9,939 nt of DNA from an uncultured Spirochaetaceae bacterium (GCA_946414625.1 CAMKPI010000051.1:1-9939); one strand, 5' to 3'. Counted from the stretch's first letter, positions 1 to 5,301 are shown. Notes: generated by a model from the sequence alone, not told the origin. Translations and numbers: made by a program.

Positions 1-49
1 GCGGGACCCATGGGCTTCTTTTGGTTGCAGGTTGTTTGCGGAGCCTAGA

Positions 50-117
50 TGAGAGGCGGGATTTTCTGCCATTTGTCTGGTGCTTGTGGTCTCTGGGTGA
101 GAGGCGGGTTTTTCTGC
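50..117. repeat. Short direct repeat, two 20-bp copies
   Basis: A 20-bp sequence beginning TGAGAGGCGGG and ending TTTTCTGC occurs at 50-69 and again at 98-117 with one difference. The offset is 48 bp. All forward frames entering from the left edge stop by position 123, so I see no coding tail here. The function is unknown. It resembles the degenerate tandem units that fill other gaps in this window. Confidence 0.7.
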
Positions 118-137
118 GTTGAGGAATTTATCCTGGG

Positions 138-174
138 CTGCGGGTGCCGGGTTTGATGCCCCCGCGGTTTTTTT
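138..174 (+). terminator. Probable intrinsic terminator of a gene left of the window
   Basis: The 7-bp stem 138-144 (CTGCGGG) pairs with 161-167 (CCCGCGG), with one G-T wobble, and is followed directly by seven T at 168-174. The loop of 16 nt is long, so the hairpin is moderate rather than strong. Its position suits the end of a plus-strand transcript whose coding part lies outside the window. Confidence 0.5.
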
Positions 175-210
175 GTTTGACGCTTTTTCTGCCATAATGC
201 GTTAATTCTA

Positions 211-262
211 GCACAACGCGCATCTCTGGTGTAAAATAAATATGCTGTCGCGCGTTATGTGC
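211..262. promoter_or_regulatory. Dyad around an AT-rich box upstream of ybeY
   Basis: The arm at 211-221 (GCACAACGCGC) matches the reverse complement of 250-262 (GCGCGTTATGTGC) except for two extra bases. The arms flank 28 bp that contain TAAAAT at 232-237, a possible -10 box. No good -35 box was found at the usual spacing. This could be an operator over the ybeY promoter or a structured leader. The remaining gene-free bases up to 421 show nothing else I can name. Confidence 0.35.
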
Positions 263-421
263 CGGTTCGTTTGGTGAATGTTGGATTTGTGGGACTGTAT
301 TCAGGCGGCGGGCTTCTTTCCGGTTCGTTTTCAGACGGATTGCATGCCCATGCGGAAATCTGCGGACAGGTATGTGCGCACAGTCTTTTGCAGATAGTTT
401 TTGTTATTATGGAGTGTTGAT

Positions 422-883
422 ATGGCTATAGAAGTGGGATACGGGGAGGCGTCTTACAGGCGGTTTGCCCCATCTAAATTTGTAAAATCATACGTCAAAA
501 AGGTTTGCGATGAAATCGGGCTTGCCGGTGCGGCTTTTGGAGTGTCTTTTGTTTCTTCGGAGGATATCCGCGCGCTCAACCTGAAGTACAGGGGAATTGA
601 CGCGCCGACTGACATTTTGAGTTTTGCTGCCATGGACGACGCGGGAGAAGGTGAGGATTTTATCCTGCCCGGCAGGATGCAGCGGAATCTCGGGGATACG
701 TATATCTGTATAGACGAATTGAAGGACAACGCAGCAAGATTTTCCGTGAGCGAGGACGAGGAGTTGAGGCGGCTTTTGATTCACGGAGTGCTTCATCTTT
801 CAGGACGCGACCACAAGACAAACGAGCCTGGGGAGCCAATGCTGGCTCTGCAGGAGGAGATCCTCAAAAAGCTCGGGAATTGA
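422..883 (+). CDS. ybeY: Endoribonuclease YbeY (16S rRNA 3'-end maturation, metal-dependent)
   Basis: This 153-aa protein matches the UPF0054/YbeY family in length and motifs. The zinc-binding signature H-G-x-L-H-L-x-G-x-D-H is present as HGVLHLSGRDH, placing the three metal-binding histidines at residues 121, 125 and 131. The upstream conserved block LNLKYRGIDAPTDILSF is also typical of the family. YbeY is a cytoplasmic single-strand-specific RNase that acts in 16S rRNA 3' maturation and ribosome quality control. I chose ATG at 422 because GGAG at 411-414 lies 7 nt upstream. A TTG start at 401 would add seven residues but would place this Shine-Dalgarno inside the gene. In many bacteria ybeY lies near phoH, but no partner gene is visible here. 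The gene ends in a repeat-filled gap without a clear terminator. Identification is secure from the motif. Confidence 0.95.
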   Translation: MAIEVGYGEASYRRFAPSKFVKSYVKKVCDEIGLAGAAFGVSFVSSEDIRALNLKYRGIDAPTDILSFAAMDDAGEGEDFILPGRMQRNLGDTYICIDELKDNAARFSVSEDEELRRLLIHGVLHLSGRDHKTNEPGEPMLALQEEILKKLGN

Positions 884-935
884 GGGAGCGGATTCTGCGT
901 TTGTGGGGAAGCGCTCGCCTGCAGCGTGTGGAAAT

Positions 936-1049
936 GGGAAAACATAGCGCGTCACGGATCAAGCACCGACCGGAGAAGGAGACGCTCGTCCGCTCGCGCT
1001 GCAAGGGGAAAACATAGCGCGTCACGGATCAAGCCCTGGAGAAGGAGAC
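936..1049. repeat. Degenerate tandem repeat, period about 70 bp, after ybeY
   Basis: A 29-bp sequence containing AACATAGCGCGTCACGGATC is identical at 936-964 and 1006-1034, exactly 70 bp apart. Each copy is followed a few bases later by GGAGAAGGAGAC (972-983 and 1038-1049). Flanking CGCCTGCAGCGT copies near 915 and 1120 suggest further decayed units. A looser motif, GGCGG(AG)GTTTT, recurs near 1158, 1208 and 1275. The rest of 884-1350 shows no supported gene. Confidence 0.7.
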
Positions 1050-1380
1050 TCTCGCCCATCCTCGCGGCAATGGGCGATAATGGTCGGGCTTAACGCAATG
1101 GCGATAAACGGAGAAGTTCGCCTGCAGCGTCCGCACGTCAATGGGGCCGGGCCCGCAGGCGGAGGTTTTGTAGAGCTCGCTCTCGCGCACTCTTCTGCGC
1201 GTCCGTTGGCGGGTTTTCAGAAACTGGATGAGCAGAGGCTCAGAAGTCTATACAGGGTGATGCTGGAGTTCGCTGGCGGAGGTTTTCAGAAGGGCGACGG
1301 GCTCTTTGCATTTTTCTTTTTTTGCGGAATCCGCAGTATGGGAATGTAGGAAATTTTTTGAAATAACGAACAATTTTATA

Positions 1381-1409
1381 TTGACAGTATTGATATGTCT
1401 TTTTACTTT
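1381..1409 (+). promoter_or_regulatory. Candidate sigma70 promoter (TTGACA-17-TACTTT)
   Basis: A perfect -35 TTGACA at 1381-1386 is followed after 17 bp by TACTTT at 1404-1409. It lies about 230 bp upstream of the ssb start. It could drive ssb with a long leader or an undetected small RNA. Confidence 0.45.
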
Positions 1410-1433
1410 GTGTAATTTCTTGTATTTGTGCTC

Positions 1434-1461
1434 TTGTTTTTGGAATTGCGATTATTATAAA
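1434..1461 (+). promoter_or_regulatory. Candidate sigma70 promoter (TTGTTT-16-TATAAA)
   Basis: TTGTTT at 1434-1439 and TATAAA at 1456-1461 are separated by 16 bp, inside the AT-rich stretch upstream of ssb. This is an alternative or additional ssb promoter. The region 1350-1638 is strongly AT-rich compared with its flanks, so chance matches are possible. Confidence 0.35.
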
Positions 1462-1591
1462 CTGCGTATTGGCTCAATATTTGGATTGTAAACTCTGTCA
1501 ATAATCATAAAAAATAAAAAAACGCTGTTCTGGGCTCTTAAAACGCATAATAAATAAAAATTAACTTTGTTTGGATTATATAAGTGTAATT

Positions 1592-1625
1592 CAAAAAACA
1601 TAAGGTTTTTTGCTTTGCCTTATGT
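1592..1625 (+). promoter_or_regulatory. Mutually exclusive hairpins in the ssb leader
   Basis: Two hairpins share bases. The first pairs CAAAAAAC (1592-1599) with GTTTTTTG (1605-1612) around ATAAG. The second pairs ACATAAGG (1598-1605) with CCTTATGT (1618-1625) around 12 nt and ends three bases before the ssb Shine-Dalgarno (AAGGAGA, 1628-1634). They cannot form together in one RNA. Such overlap can control translation, but no evidence beyond the sequence supports it. Confidence 0.35.
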
Positions 1626-1638
1626 GGAAGGAGAGACG

Positions 1639-2124
1639 ATGAATAATCTGAACGAAGTGATTGTGGAGGGAAATCTTGTCCGCGATCCCGAGCTGAAATG
1701 GCTGAAAGAGAACGAAGTGGCGGTGTGCCGCTTTTCGGTTGCGGTGAATAAGCGTTTCAAGGACAGAACGCGCGATATCTGGGTGGAGGACACGTCGTAT
1801 TTTCTTGTGGAATCCTGGCGCGGGCTGGCAACGATGTGTTTCAAATATCTGAAAAAGGGCACTATGGTGCGCGTTGTGGGCGAGCTGAAGCAGTCTTTAT
1901 GGAAGGACGCGAAAAACGATGGAAAAACCCGGGAGCGTGTTTACATCATCGCGGAGCACGTCGAGTTCAAGTTGCCGAAGAAAGACGAAAAGGACGGGAA
2001 GCCGGTGGCTGTGGACGACAACGTCAATATGGATGCCAGTGAGAACGACAATCTGCATTCCAGAGGGGCGCGAGAGGCAATGGACAGTGAGGCGATCTCT
2101 CGTGAGGACGATCTTCCGTACTGA
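1639..2124 (+). CDS. ssb: Single-stranded DNA-binding protein (OB fold)
   Basis: This 161-aa protein begins with the OB-fold pattern of bacterial SSB: MNNLNEVIVEGNLVRDPELK, then AVCRFSVAVN near residues 28-37 and ESWRGLA near 58-64. KKGTMVRVVGEL near 72-83 and the strand VYIIAEHVEF near 101-110 complete the fold at about residue 111. The rest is a charged, probably disordered tail ending in DDLPY, an acidic tip equivalent to the protein-interaction tip DDIPF of E. coli SSB. SSB coats single-stranded DNA during replication, recombination and repair. I chose ATG 1639 because AAGGAGA lies at 1628-1634; an upstream in-frame start at 1567 would add 24 non-homologous-looking residues. In many bacteria ssb sits between rpsF and rpsR. 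Here it stands alone with its own promoter region and terminator, so it could be a second copy in this genome. The family call is firm. Confidence 0.93.
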   Translation: MNNLNEVIVEGNLVRDPELKWLKENEVAVCRFSVAVNKRFKDRTRDIWVEDTSYFLVESWRGLATMCFKYLKKGTMVRVVGELKQSLWKDAKNDGKTRERVYIIAEHVEFKLPKKDEKDGKPVAVDDNVNMDASENDNLHSRGAREAMDSEAISREDDLPY

Positions 2125-2139
2125 TTTGTTTTTTCGGAT

Positions 2140-2165
2140 ATCCGGGGCGTCGCCCCGGATGTTTT
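2140..2165 (+). terminator. Intrinsic terminator of ssb
   Basis: The perfect 9-bp stem ATCCGGGGC (2140-2148) pairs with GCCCCGGAT (2152-2160) around GTC. It is followed by GTTTTG, a short T-run, and lies 16 bp after the ssb stop codon. Confidence 0.8.
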
Positions 2166-2395
2166 GTCGGTGTTTTGGGGTGTTTGAAGCATTTTCTTCC
2201 AGACCTCGCCGAAAAATTTGGTTGCTCCAGGTTTTGGGGCGGAGTGTTTGGGCTGGGTCTGCACAGGATAAAAAACTATGGTTCATAGCAGACATTTGTG
2301 AAAAACCGGGTTGTAATAGGGGGCAGTCGCACAGTAGCAATTATCCTCTATTTGCTTGCAGAATAAGCAATAATAAGAAAATAATCATTATCTCT

Positions 2396-2425
2396 TTGTT
2401 TTTTGTGTTTGGGTTTTCGTATAAT
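2396..2425 (+). promoter_or_regulatory. Candidate promoter with perfect TATAAT
   Basis: TTGTTT at 2396-2401 is followed after 18 bp by a perfect TATAAT at 2420-2425. The predicted start, near 2432, is only a few bases before a terminator-like hairpin at 2435-2464. The surrounding gap 2165-2579 also holds small perfect palindromes (CTATG-GTT-CATAG near 2276-2288 and TTGCTT/AAGCAA at 2352-2370) but no supported gene. Confidence 0.4.
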
Positions 2426-2434
2426 TCAAACAGG

Positions 2435-2464
2435 CTGCCGCATTTTACCGTGTGGCAGTTTTTT
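2435..2464 (+). terminator. Terminator-like hairpin with T-run
   Basis: CTGCCGCA (2435-2442) pairs with TGTGGCAG (2451-2458), with one G-T wobble, around an 8-nt loop. TTTTTT follows at 2459-2464. It shields the downstream small-gene cassette from upstream transcription, or it ends a very short RNA made from the promoter at 2396-2425. Confidence 0.65.
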
Positions 2465-2579
2465 GTTTGTATATGGGGCTTGGTGTAAGACCGAGGTTGC
2501 TGCTGGGTATGCAATTGCTTTTGACATAAGGGGATAATAGTAACAACAAAGACACTTAACATAAAATAGCAATTTTTTA

Positions 2580-2624
2580 AACTTGAGTTACACTCAAGTT
2601 AGACATGGCTTGACAGCCATGTCT
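2580..2624 (+). promoter_or_regulatory. Two abutting perfect hairpins in the leader of the small operon
   Basis: The first hairpin pairs AACTTGAGT (2580-2588) with ACTCAAGTT (2592-2600) around TAC, a perfect 9-bp stem. The second starts at the next base. It pairs AGACATGGCT (2601-2610) with AGCCATGTCT (2615-2624) around TGAC, a perfect 10-bp stem. Neither is followed by a T-run on either strand, so they are not ordinary terminators. They end 17 bp before the Shine-Dalgarno of the 66-aa gene. They could be tandem operators or a 5'-leader RNA structure. Confidence 0.6.
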
Positions 2625-2652
2625 AAAGGAGACTTCTTAACGGAGGAAATGT

Positions 2653-2853
2653 ATGGATAACAACGAAACATTTAAGAACATAAAAGAGGTTCTTGTGAAA
2701 TTGAGGAATACAGAGGATTCGGATTTCATTGAAGAGAAGATGCAATTTTTAGATTCTAGCTGTAAAGCTGATTTTGAGACGCGAAACTCTGAGTATAATC
2801 GTTTGGTAAAGGAAATAGAAGAAGTATCTGAAAAGGAAAAAAATTTTTTGTGA
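2653..2853 (+). CDS. Small acidic, helix-rich protein, first gene of a two-gene cassette
   Basis: I do not recognise this 66-aa protein. It is rich in Glu, Asp and Lys with regularly spaced hydrophobics (for example IKEVLVKLRN and YNRLVKEIEEVSEKEK), which suggests a mostly alpha-helical, possibly coiled-coil cytoplasmic protein. There is one cysteine, near residue 37, and no signal peptide or membrane segment. The start at ATG 2653 is supported by GGAGG at 2642-2646, six bases upstream. An ATG at 2649 in another frame gives only MYG and stop. The stop codon is followed 14 bp later by the next ATG, which has its own strong GGAGG, so the two genes almost certainly share an mRNA. One sampled 60-base stretch (2761-2820) has 22 G/C, against 40 of 60 in galE (7441-7500), which hints at a foreign origin. 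Reality as a gene is likely because of the Shine-Dalgarno, coupling and terminator. Confidence 0.75.
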   Translation: MDNNETFKNIKEVLVKLRNTEDSDFIEEKMQFLDSSCKADFETRNSEYNRLVKEIEEVSEKEKNFL

Positions 2854-2867
2854 ACGGAGGAGAACAA

Positions 2868-3206
2868 ATGAAAAAGAAAATCTTATATATAACGTTGATT
2901 GCGGTCTTAGCATTGTCTGCTATTCTAGGAATATGGAGCCACACAGACTACGCACGGGTTTCCAAATTTTTGAGAGAATTTGAAAAATTTCTTGACGAAG
3001 TGGAAAAGGTGCTTTATGACGCTGGAGCCGGGAAACAGGTGAATTTCGATAAATTAGATAAAATGATTAAAAAGTACGACGACTACTACTTCGATTCCGT
3101 AGAAGAATTGGAATTTACCTACGCTCAGGAAAAGAAACTCGAGCAGCTTCAGGATAGGGCGAGAAATTTGGAGAAGCACCATCCGTTGTTATTTGGATTT
3201 TATTAA
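2868..3206 (+). CDS. Small membrane-anchored helical protein, second gene of the cassette
   Basis: This 112-aa protein starts with KKK followed by about 18-20 hydrophobic residues (residues 5-23, ILYITLIAVLALSAILGIW). That is a signal-anchor or signal peptide, with no lipobox cysteine. The remainder is soluble and charged, with two probable amphipathic helices: residues 32-51, with FLREFEKFLDEVEKVL, and 77-104, with EELEFTYAQEKKLEQLQDRA. A Lys/Asp/Tyr-rich turn separates them. By the positive-inside rule, the soluble part should face the periplasm or outside. I chose ATG 2868 because GGAGG sits at 2856-2860; a GTG at 2850 would overlap the previous stop codon. The gene ends five bases or so before a 13-bp perfect terminator. 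The family is unknown to me. Its pairing with a cytoplasmic helical partner suggests a two-component membrane-associated unit, but this is inference. Confidence 0.8.
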   Translation: MKKKILYITLIAVLALSAILGIWSHTDYARVSKFLREFEKFLDEVEKVLYDAGAGKQVNFDKLDKMIKKYDDYYFDSVEELEFTYAQEKKLEQLQDRARNLEKHHPLLFGFY

Positions 3207-3209
3207 AGA

Positions 3210-3243
3210 AGACAGGGCTGCCGCAATGGCAGCCCTGTCTTTT
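3210..3243 (+). terminator. Strong intrinsic terminator of the small operon
   Basis: A perfect 13-bp stem pairs AGACAGGGCTGCC (3210-3222) with GGCAGCCCTGTCT (3228-3240) around GCAAT. The T-run follows directly. It begins four bases after the stop codon of the membrane protein. The remaining 3244-3400 shows only small palindromes such as TGCAAAA/TTTTGCA near 3293-3315 and no gene. Confidence 0.9.
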
Positions 3244-3400
3244 CGCCGCAGTATAATCATTGACTGGGTGGACTGAAAGCAGGGATGAATGTTGCAAAAC
3301 GGCAAGGTTTTTGCACGCAATTAGCCGTTATTATGTTTTTACGTCTTAAAGGACGTTATGGTGAAGGGGGTATAGCCGCTTGGGTGGATGCTGTGTTGGA

Positions 3401-3429
3401 TGGAATCCTGTAAAAATAATTGGTATACT
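3401..3429 (+). promoter_or_regulatory. Extended -10 promoter of the acyltransferase gene
   Basis: TGGTATACT contains an extended -10 (TG-n-TATACT, hexamer at 3424-3429). A weak -35 candidate, TGGAAT, lies 17 bp upstream at 3401-3406. The gene start is 36 bp downstream of the -10 box. Confidence 0.5.
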
Positions 3430-3465
3430 TGAAAAGTAACAACCGGAAAAATCAGGAGAAAGCGC

Positions 3466-4734
3466 ATGGAACGGAGACTTTTTACAGGAATTCGCCAGTT
3501 ATATTCGTCAAGCAGAAAAAGCCCTAATGAAATCAGAATTAAAATTCGGATGTGTGATTTGATTGATCCAGATGTTCTGCGTCATGCTGTAGACACCACC
3601 ATGAGGCGATACCCTTATTTTTGTGTTGAGCTTCAAAAAAAGTCCGGTCAGTATGTCTATGTAGATAACAAGCGTCCTGTTGTCATATATGACTCTATTG
3701 ATAGCGTGGAACTGAATGCGGAAGAATCCAATTATCACATGATAGCTTTTTCTTATCATAACAACTGGGTAGTCCTGGACATGTTTCACGGGTTGACAGA
3801 TGGAACAGGCGCATATGAAGTGCTTCGTACTCTGCTGTATTATTATTGTTCTGAAAAGTATGGCGTAAAGCTGAGTCCGGAGGGAATCCGTGTTGTGGGA
3901 GATGAGATCTCTCTGGAAGAATGGGAGGATCCGATTGAAAAGGCATCGGATCTGCCGTCTCCTGTTCGTTCAGAATTAAAGAAGGCACTCAATATTATCG
4001 AAAATGCCGGATTGCAGGATGATGTAATAAAAACTGTATACAGCGTGGTAATAGACGAATCCGAGTTTATGCAATTCAACGTAGAAAAAGACGGGAGTCC
4101 GGGAACGATGACCGCACTGTTTTTAAGCCGTGCTGTTGCAAAGCTGTTTCCGAATGTGGAAGATCCGATAAGAATTGCTCTTTGTGTGAATCAGAGAAAA
4201 GCACTTTGTAAGCCTAAAACACATCATAGTGTTGTCGGTGCTGCAATGCTTGAGTATAAGGATAAGATCCGTGATTGGCCTTTGGACAGACAGGCAACAG
4301 CATTTCGTGGAATGGTTTTTGCTCAGACGATGGATGAGACTGTTCTTGCCGGAGTATCTAGTTTTAAAGGGGTGACAGAGATGCTGCTGTCAAAAGAAAC
4401 GGATCAGGAGCGGCTCGACTTTATGGCGTATTTAGGAAAAATGGCGACGCAAATGCTAACGGCTACGGTCAGTTATGTGGGGAAAGCGAACTTTAAAGAA
4501 GCTGAAAAATATATCCGTGATTTCCGGACATGGACAGGCGGAACGGGCAATTATCTATGCGTTGAAATTGCGGCAGTTAACGGACGCTTCACACTTGATT
4601 TTATACAGCCGTTTTCAAGTCCAATCTTAGTAAATGCTTTTTTGAAGGAACTTTCGGATAACGGGATCACCTACGATTTACAGGATGTTTCGGTGCTGGC
4701 CGTTCCAAATATCAGGCTTCCATGGAGCGAATGA
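3466..4734 (+). CDS. Condensation-domain / alcohol-acetyltransferase-like acyltransferase (CAT superfamily)
   Basis: This 422-aa protein carries the HxxxDG active-site motif of the chloramphenicol-acetyltransferase/condensation superfamily at residues 108-113 (FHGLTDGTG), with His108 as the expected general base. The N-terminal block RIRMCDLIDPDVLRHAVDTT and the following RYPYFCVEL match the opening of bacterial proteins often annotated as alcohol acetyltransferase. Such enzymes move an acyl group from CoA or a carrier protein to an alcohol or amine. The acceptor cannot be deduced, and no carrier-protein or synthetase gene lies nearby. No signal peptide is seen, so it is probably cytoplasmic. 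ATG 3466 is supported by AGGAG at 3454-3458. The gene is monocistronic, with its own promoter. One sampled line (3541-3600) has 26 of 60 G/C, lower than galE or ybeY, and similar proteins are common in Clostridia, so horizontal acquisition is plausible. The superfamily call is firm; the specific reaction is unknown. Confidence 0.85.
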   Translation: MERRLFTGIRQLYSSSRKSPNEIRIKIRMCDLIDPDVLRHAVDTTMRRYPYFCVELQKKSGQYVYVDNKRPVVIYDSIDSVELNAEESNYHMIAFSYHNNWVVLDMFHGLTDGTGAYEVLRTLLYYYCSEKYGVKLSPEGIRVVGDEISLEEWEDPIEKASDLPSPVRSELKKALNIIENAGLQDDVIKTVYSVVIDESEFMQFNVEKDGSPGTMTALFLSRAVAKLFPNVEDPIRIALCVNQRKALCKPKTHHSVVGAAMLEYKDKIRDWPLDRQATAFRGMVFAQTMDETVLAGVSSFKGVTEMLLSKETDQERLDFMAYLGKMATQMLTATVSYVGKANFKEAEKYIRDFRTWTGGTGNYLCVEIAAVNGRFTLDFIQPFSSPILVNAFLKELSDNGITYDLQDVSVLAVPNIRLPWSE

Positions 4735-4833
4735 GAACTAGTACTTTTTGAAAATAATGGACGACTTTCGGCGTCTTTGTTTCAAATTCGTTTCTCATAA
4801 ATTCCTGCGGGGAACCAAATTTTAGTCCGGTAG

Positions 4834-4862
4834 TTGACACGGAAGACTAAAAATTATACAAT
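4834..4862 (+). promoter_or_regulatory. Strong sigma70 promoter of tRNA-Val
   Basis: TTGACA at 4834-4839 and TACAAT at 4857-4862 are separated by the optimal 17 bp. The -10 box ends ten bases before the tRNA 5' end, so the precursor would have almost no 5' leader. Confidence 0.85.
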
Positions 4863-4872
4863 TCATTTGTAC

Positions 4873-4944
4873 GCACGGTTAACTCAGCGGGAGAGTGCCA
4901 CCTTGACGTGGTGGAGGTCGTAGGTTCAAACCCTACACCGTGTA
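4873..4944 (+). tRNA. tRNA-Val (anticodon GAC)
   Basis: The 72-nt sequence folds as a full cloverleaf. The acceptor stem pairs GCACGGT (4873-4879) with ACCGTGT (4937-4943), with a first G-U pair. The D stem is ACTC/GAGT. The anticodon stem is CCACC/GGTGG with loop TTGACGT, giving anticodon GAC for valine codons GUC and GUU. The variable loop is AGGTC. The T stem is GTAGG/CCTAC with loop TTCAAAC. The discriminator is A4944. CCA is not encoded, so it must be added by nucleotidyltransferase. A terminator hairpin begins at the discriminator base itself, so 3' trimming must compete with that stem. Confidence 0.95.
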
Positions 4945-4981
4945 AAAGGGACGGGACATCTTTTGATGTCCCGTCCCTTTT
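4944..4981 (+). terminator. Terminator of tRNA-Val, 17-bp perfect hairpin
   Basis: AAAAGGGACGGGACATC (4944-4960) pairs perfectly with 4965-4981 around TTTT, and the 3' arm ends in TTTT. The left arm starts on the tRNA discriminator base. Because both arms are A/T-flanked, it may work on either strand. Confidence 0.85.
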
Positions 4982-5015
4982 ATTACGGTTGAGGCTAGGG
5001 TTTGAAAAGAGCGGT

Positions 5016-5075
5016 CGCCTGGCGTGCCAGGCACGCGGCGAAAAAACGCTCCGGTGGAGCGTTTTTAGCGAGGCG
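5016..5075. repeat. 60-bp palindromic element, copy 1
   Basis: This copy is identical to 5302-5361. It contains a GC-rich palindrome, GCCTGGC-GT-GCCAGGC (5017-5032). It also contains a terminator-type hairpin, AAAAACGCTCC (5042-5052) pairing with 5056-5066 around GGT. The ends CGCCTGGC and, on the other strand, CGCCTCGC form imperfect terminal inverted repeats. It has the build of a REP- or MITE-like non-coding element. Confidence 0.85.
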
Positions 5076-5187
5076 TTTTTGCCGGACGTACAGGGAGGCA
5101 AAACCAAACCCTACACCGAGAAGGAACAATGGGACATCTTTTGATGTCCCGCTCTTTTTATTACGGTTGAGGCTAGGGTTTGAAATG

Positions 5188-5210
5188 CGAAACAGCACAG
5201 TGCCCTGTTT
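5188..5210. repeat. Small inverted repeat
   Basis: GAAACAG and CTGTTTC form a 7-bp inverted repeat with a 9-base loop between the tRNA-end duplication and the second 60-bp element. It has no T-run, so it is not a clear terminator. Confidence 0.5.
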
Positions 5211-5301
5211 CGAGAGCGGGTTTGTTTATGGAGACGGAGATGTGGTGTTTGTCGTGGGATGATTCTGTTCAGCGGATAATTTGTTGAAAATGAAAGCGAG
5301 G

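Larger units (their letters stand above)
4928..5184. repeat. Tandem duplication of tRNA 3' end plus terminator
   Basis: Bases 4928-5006 align without gaps to 5106-5184 at an offset of 178. The first 13 bases (AAACCCTACACCG, the T-loop to acceptor part of the tRNA) are identical. The next 12 are diverged. The last 54 (from GGGACATC onward) differ at three positions. The second copy keeps only an 8-bp hairpin, GGGACATC/GATGTCCC (5131-5138/5143-5150), followed by a T-run. This is a partial copy of the tRNA end, as left by tandem duplication or by integration at a tRNA gene. No integrase gene is visible. Confidence 0.75.

Noticed and set aside
1080..1349. 89-aa open frame in the gap after ybeY
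   Set aside because: It has no Shine-Dalgarno, lies across the degenerate repeats and ends in a run of Phe from a T-rich stretch. Its composition gives no sign of a real protein.
1306..1491. 61-aa Cys/Leu/Phe-rich open frame
   Set aside because: It spans the T-rich promoter candidates, has no ribosome-binding site, and its hydrophobic look comes from T-rich DNA.
1919..2488. 189-aa frame overlapping ssb on the same strand
   Set aside because: It is out of frame with the clear ssb gene and runs through both terminators at 2140-2160 and 2435-2464.
2340..2600. Replication origin, suggested by AT-rich palindromes next to ssb
   Set aside because: I found no convincing DnaA boxes (TTATCCACA-type) in clusters and no dnaA, dnaN or rep gene nearby.
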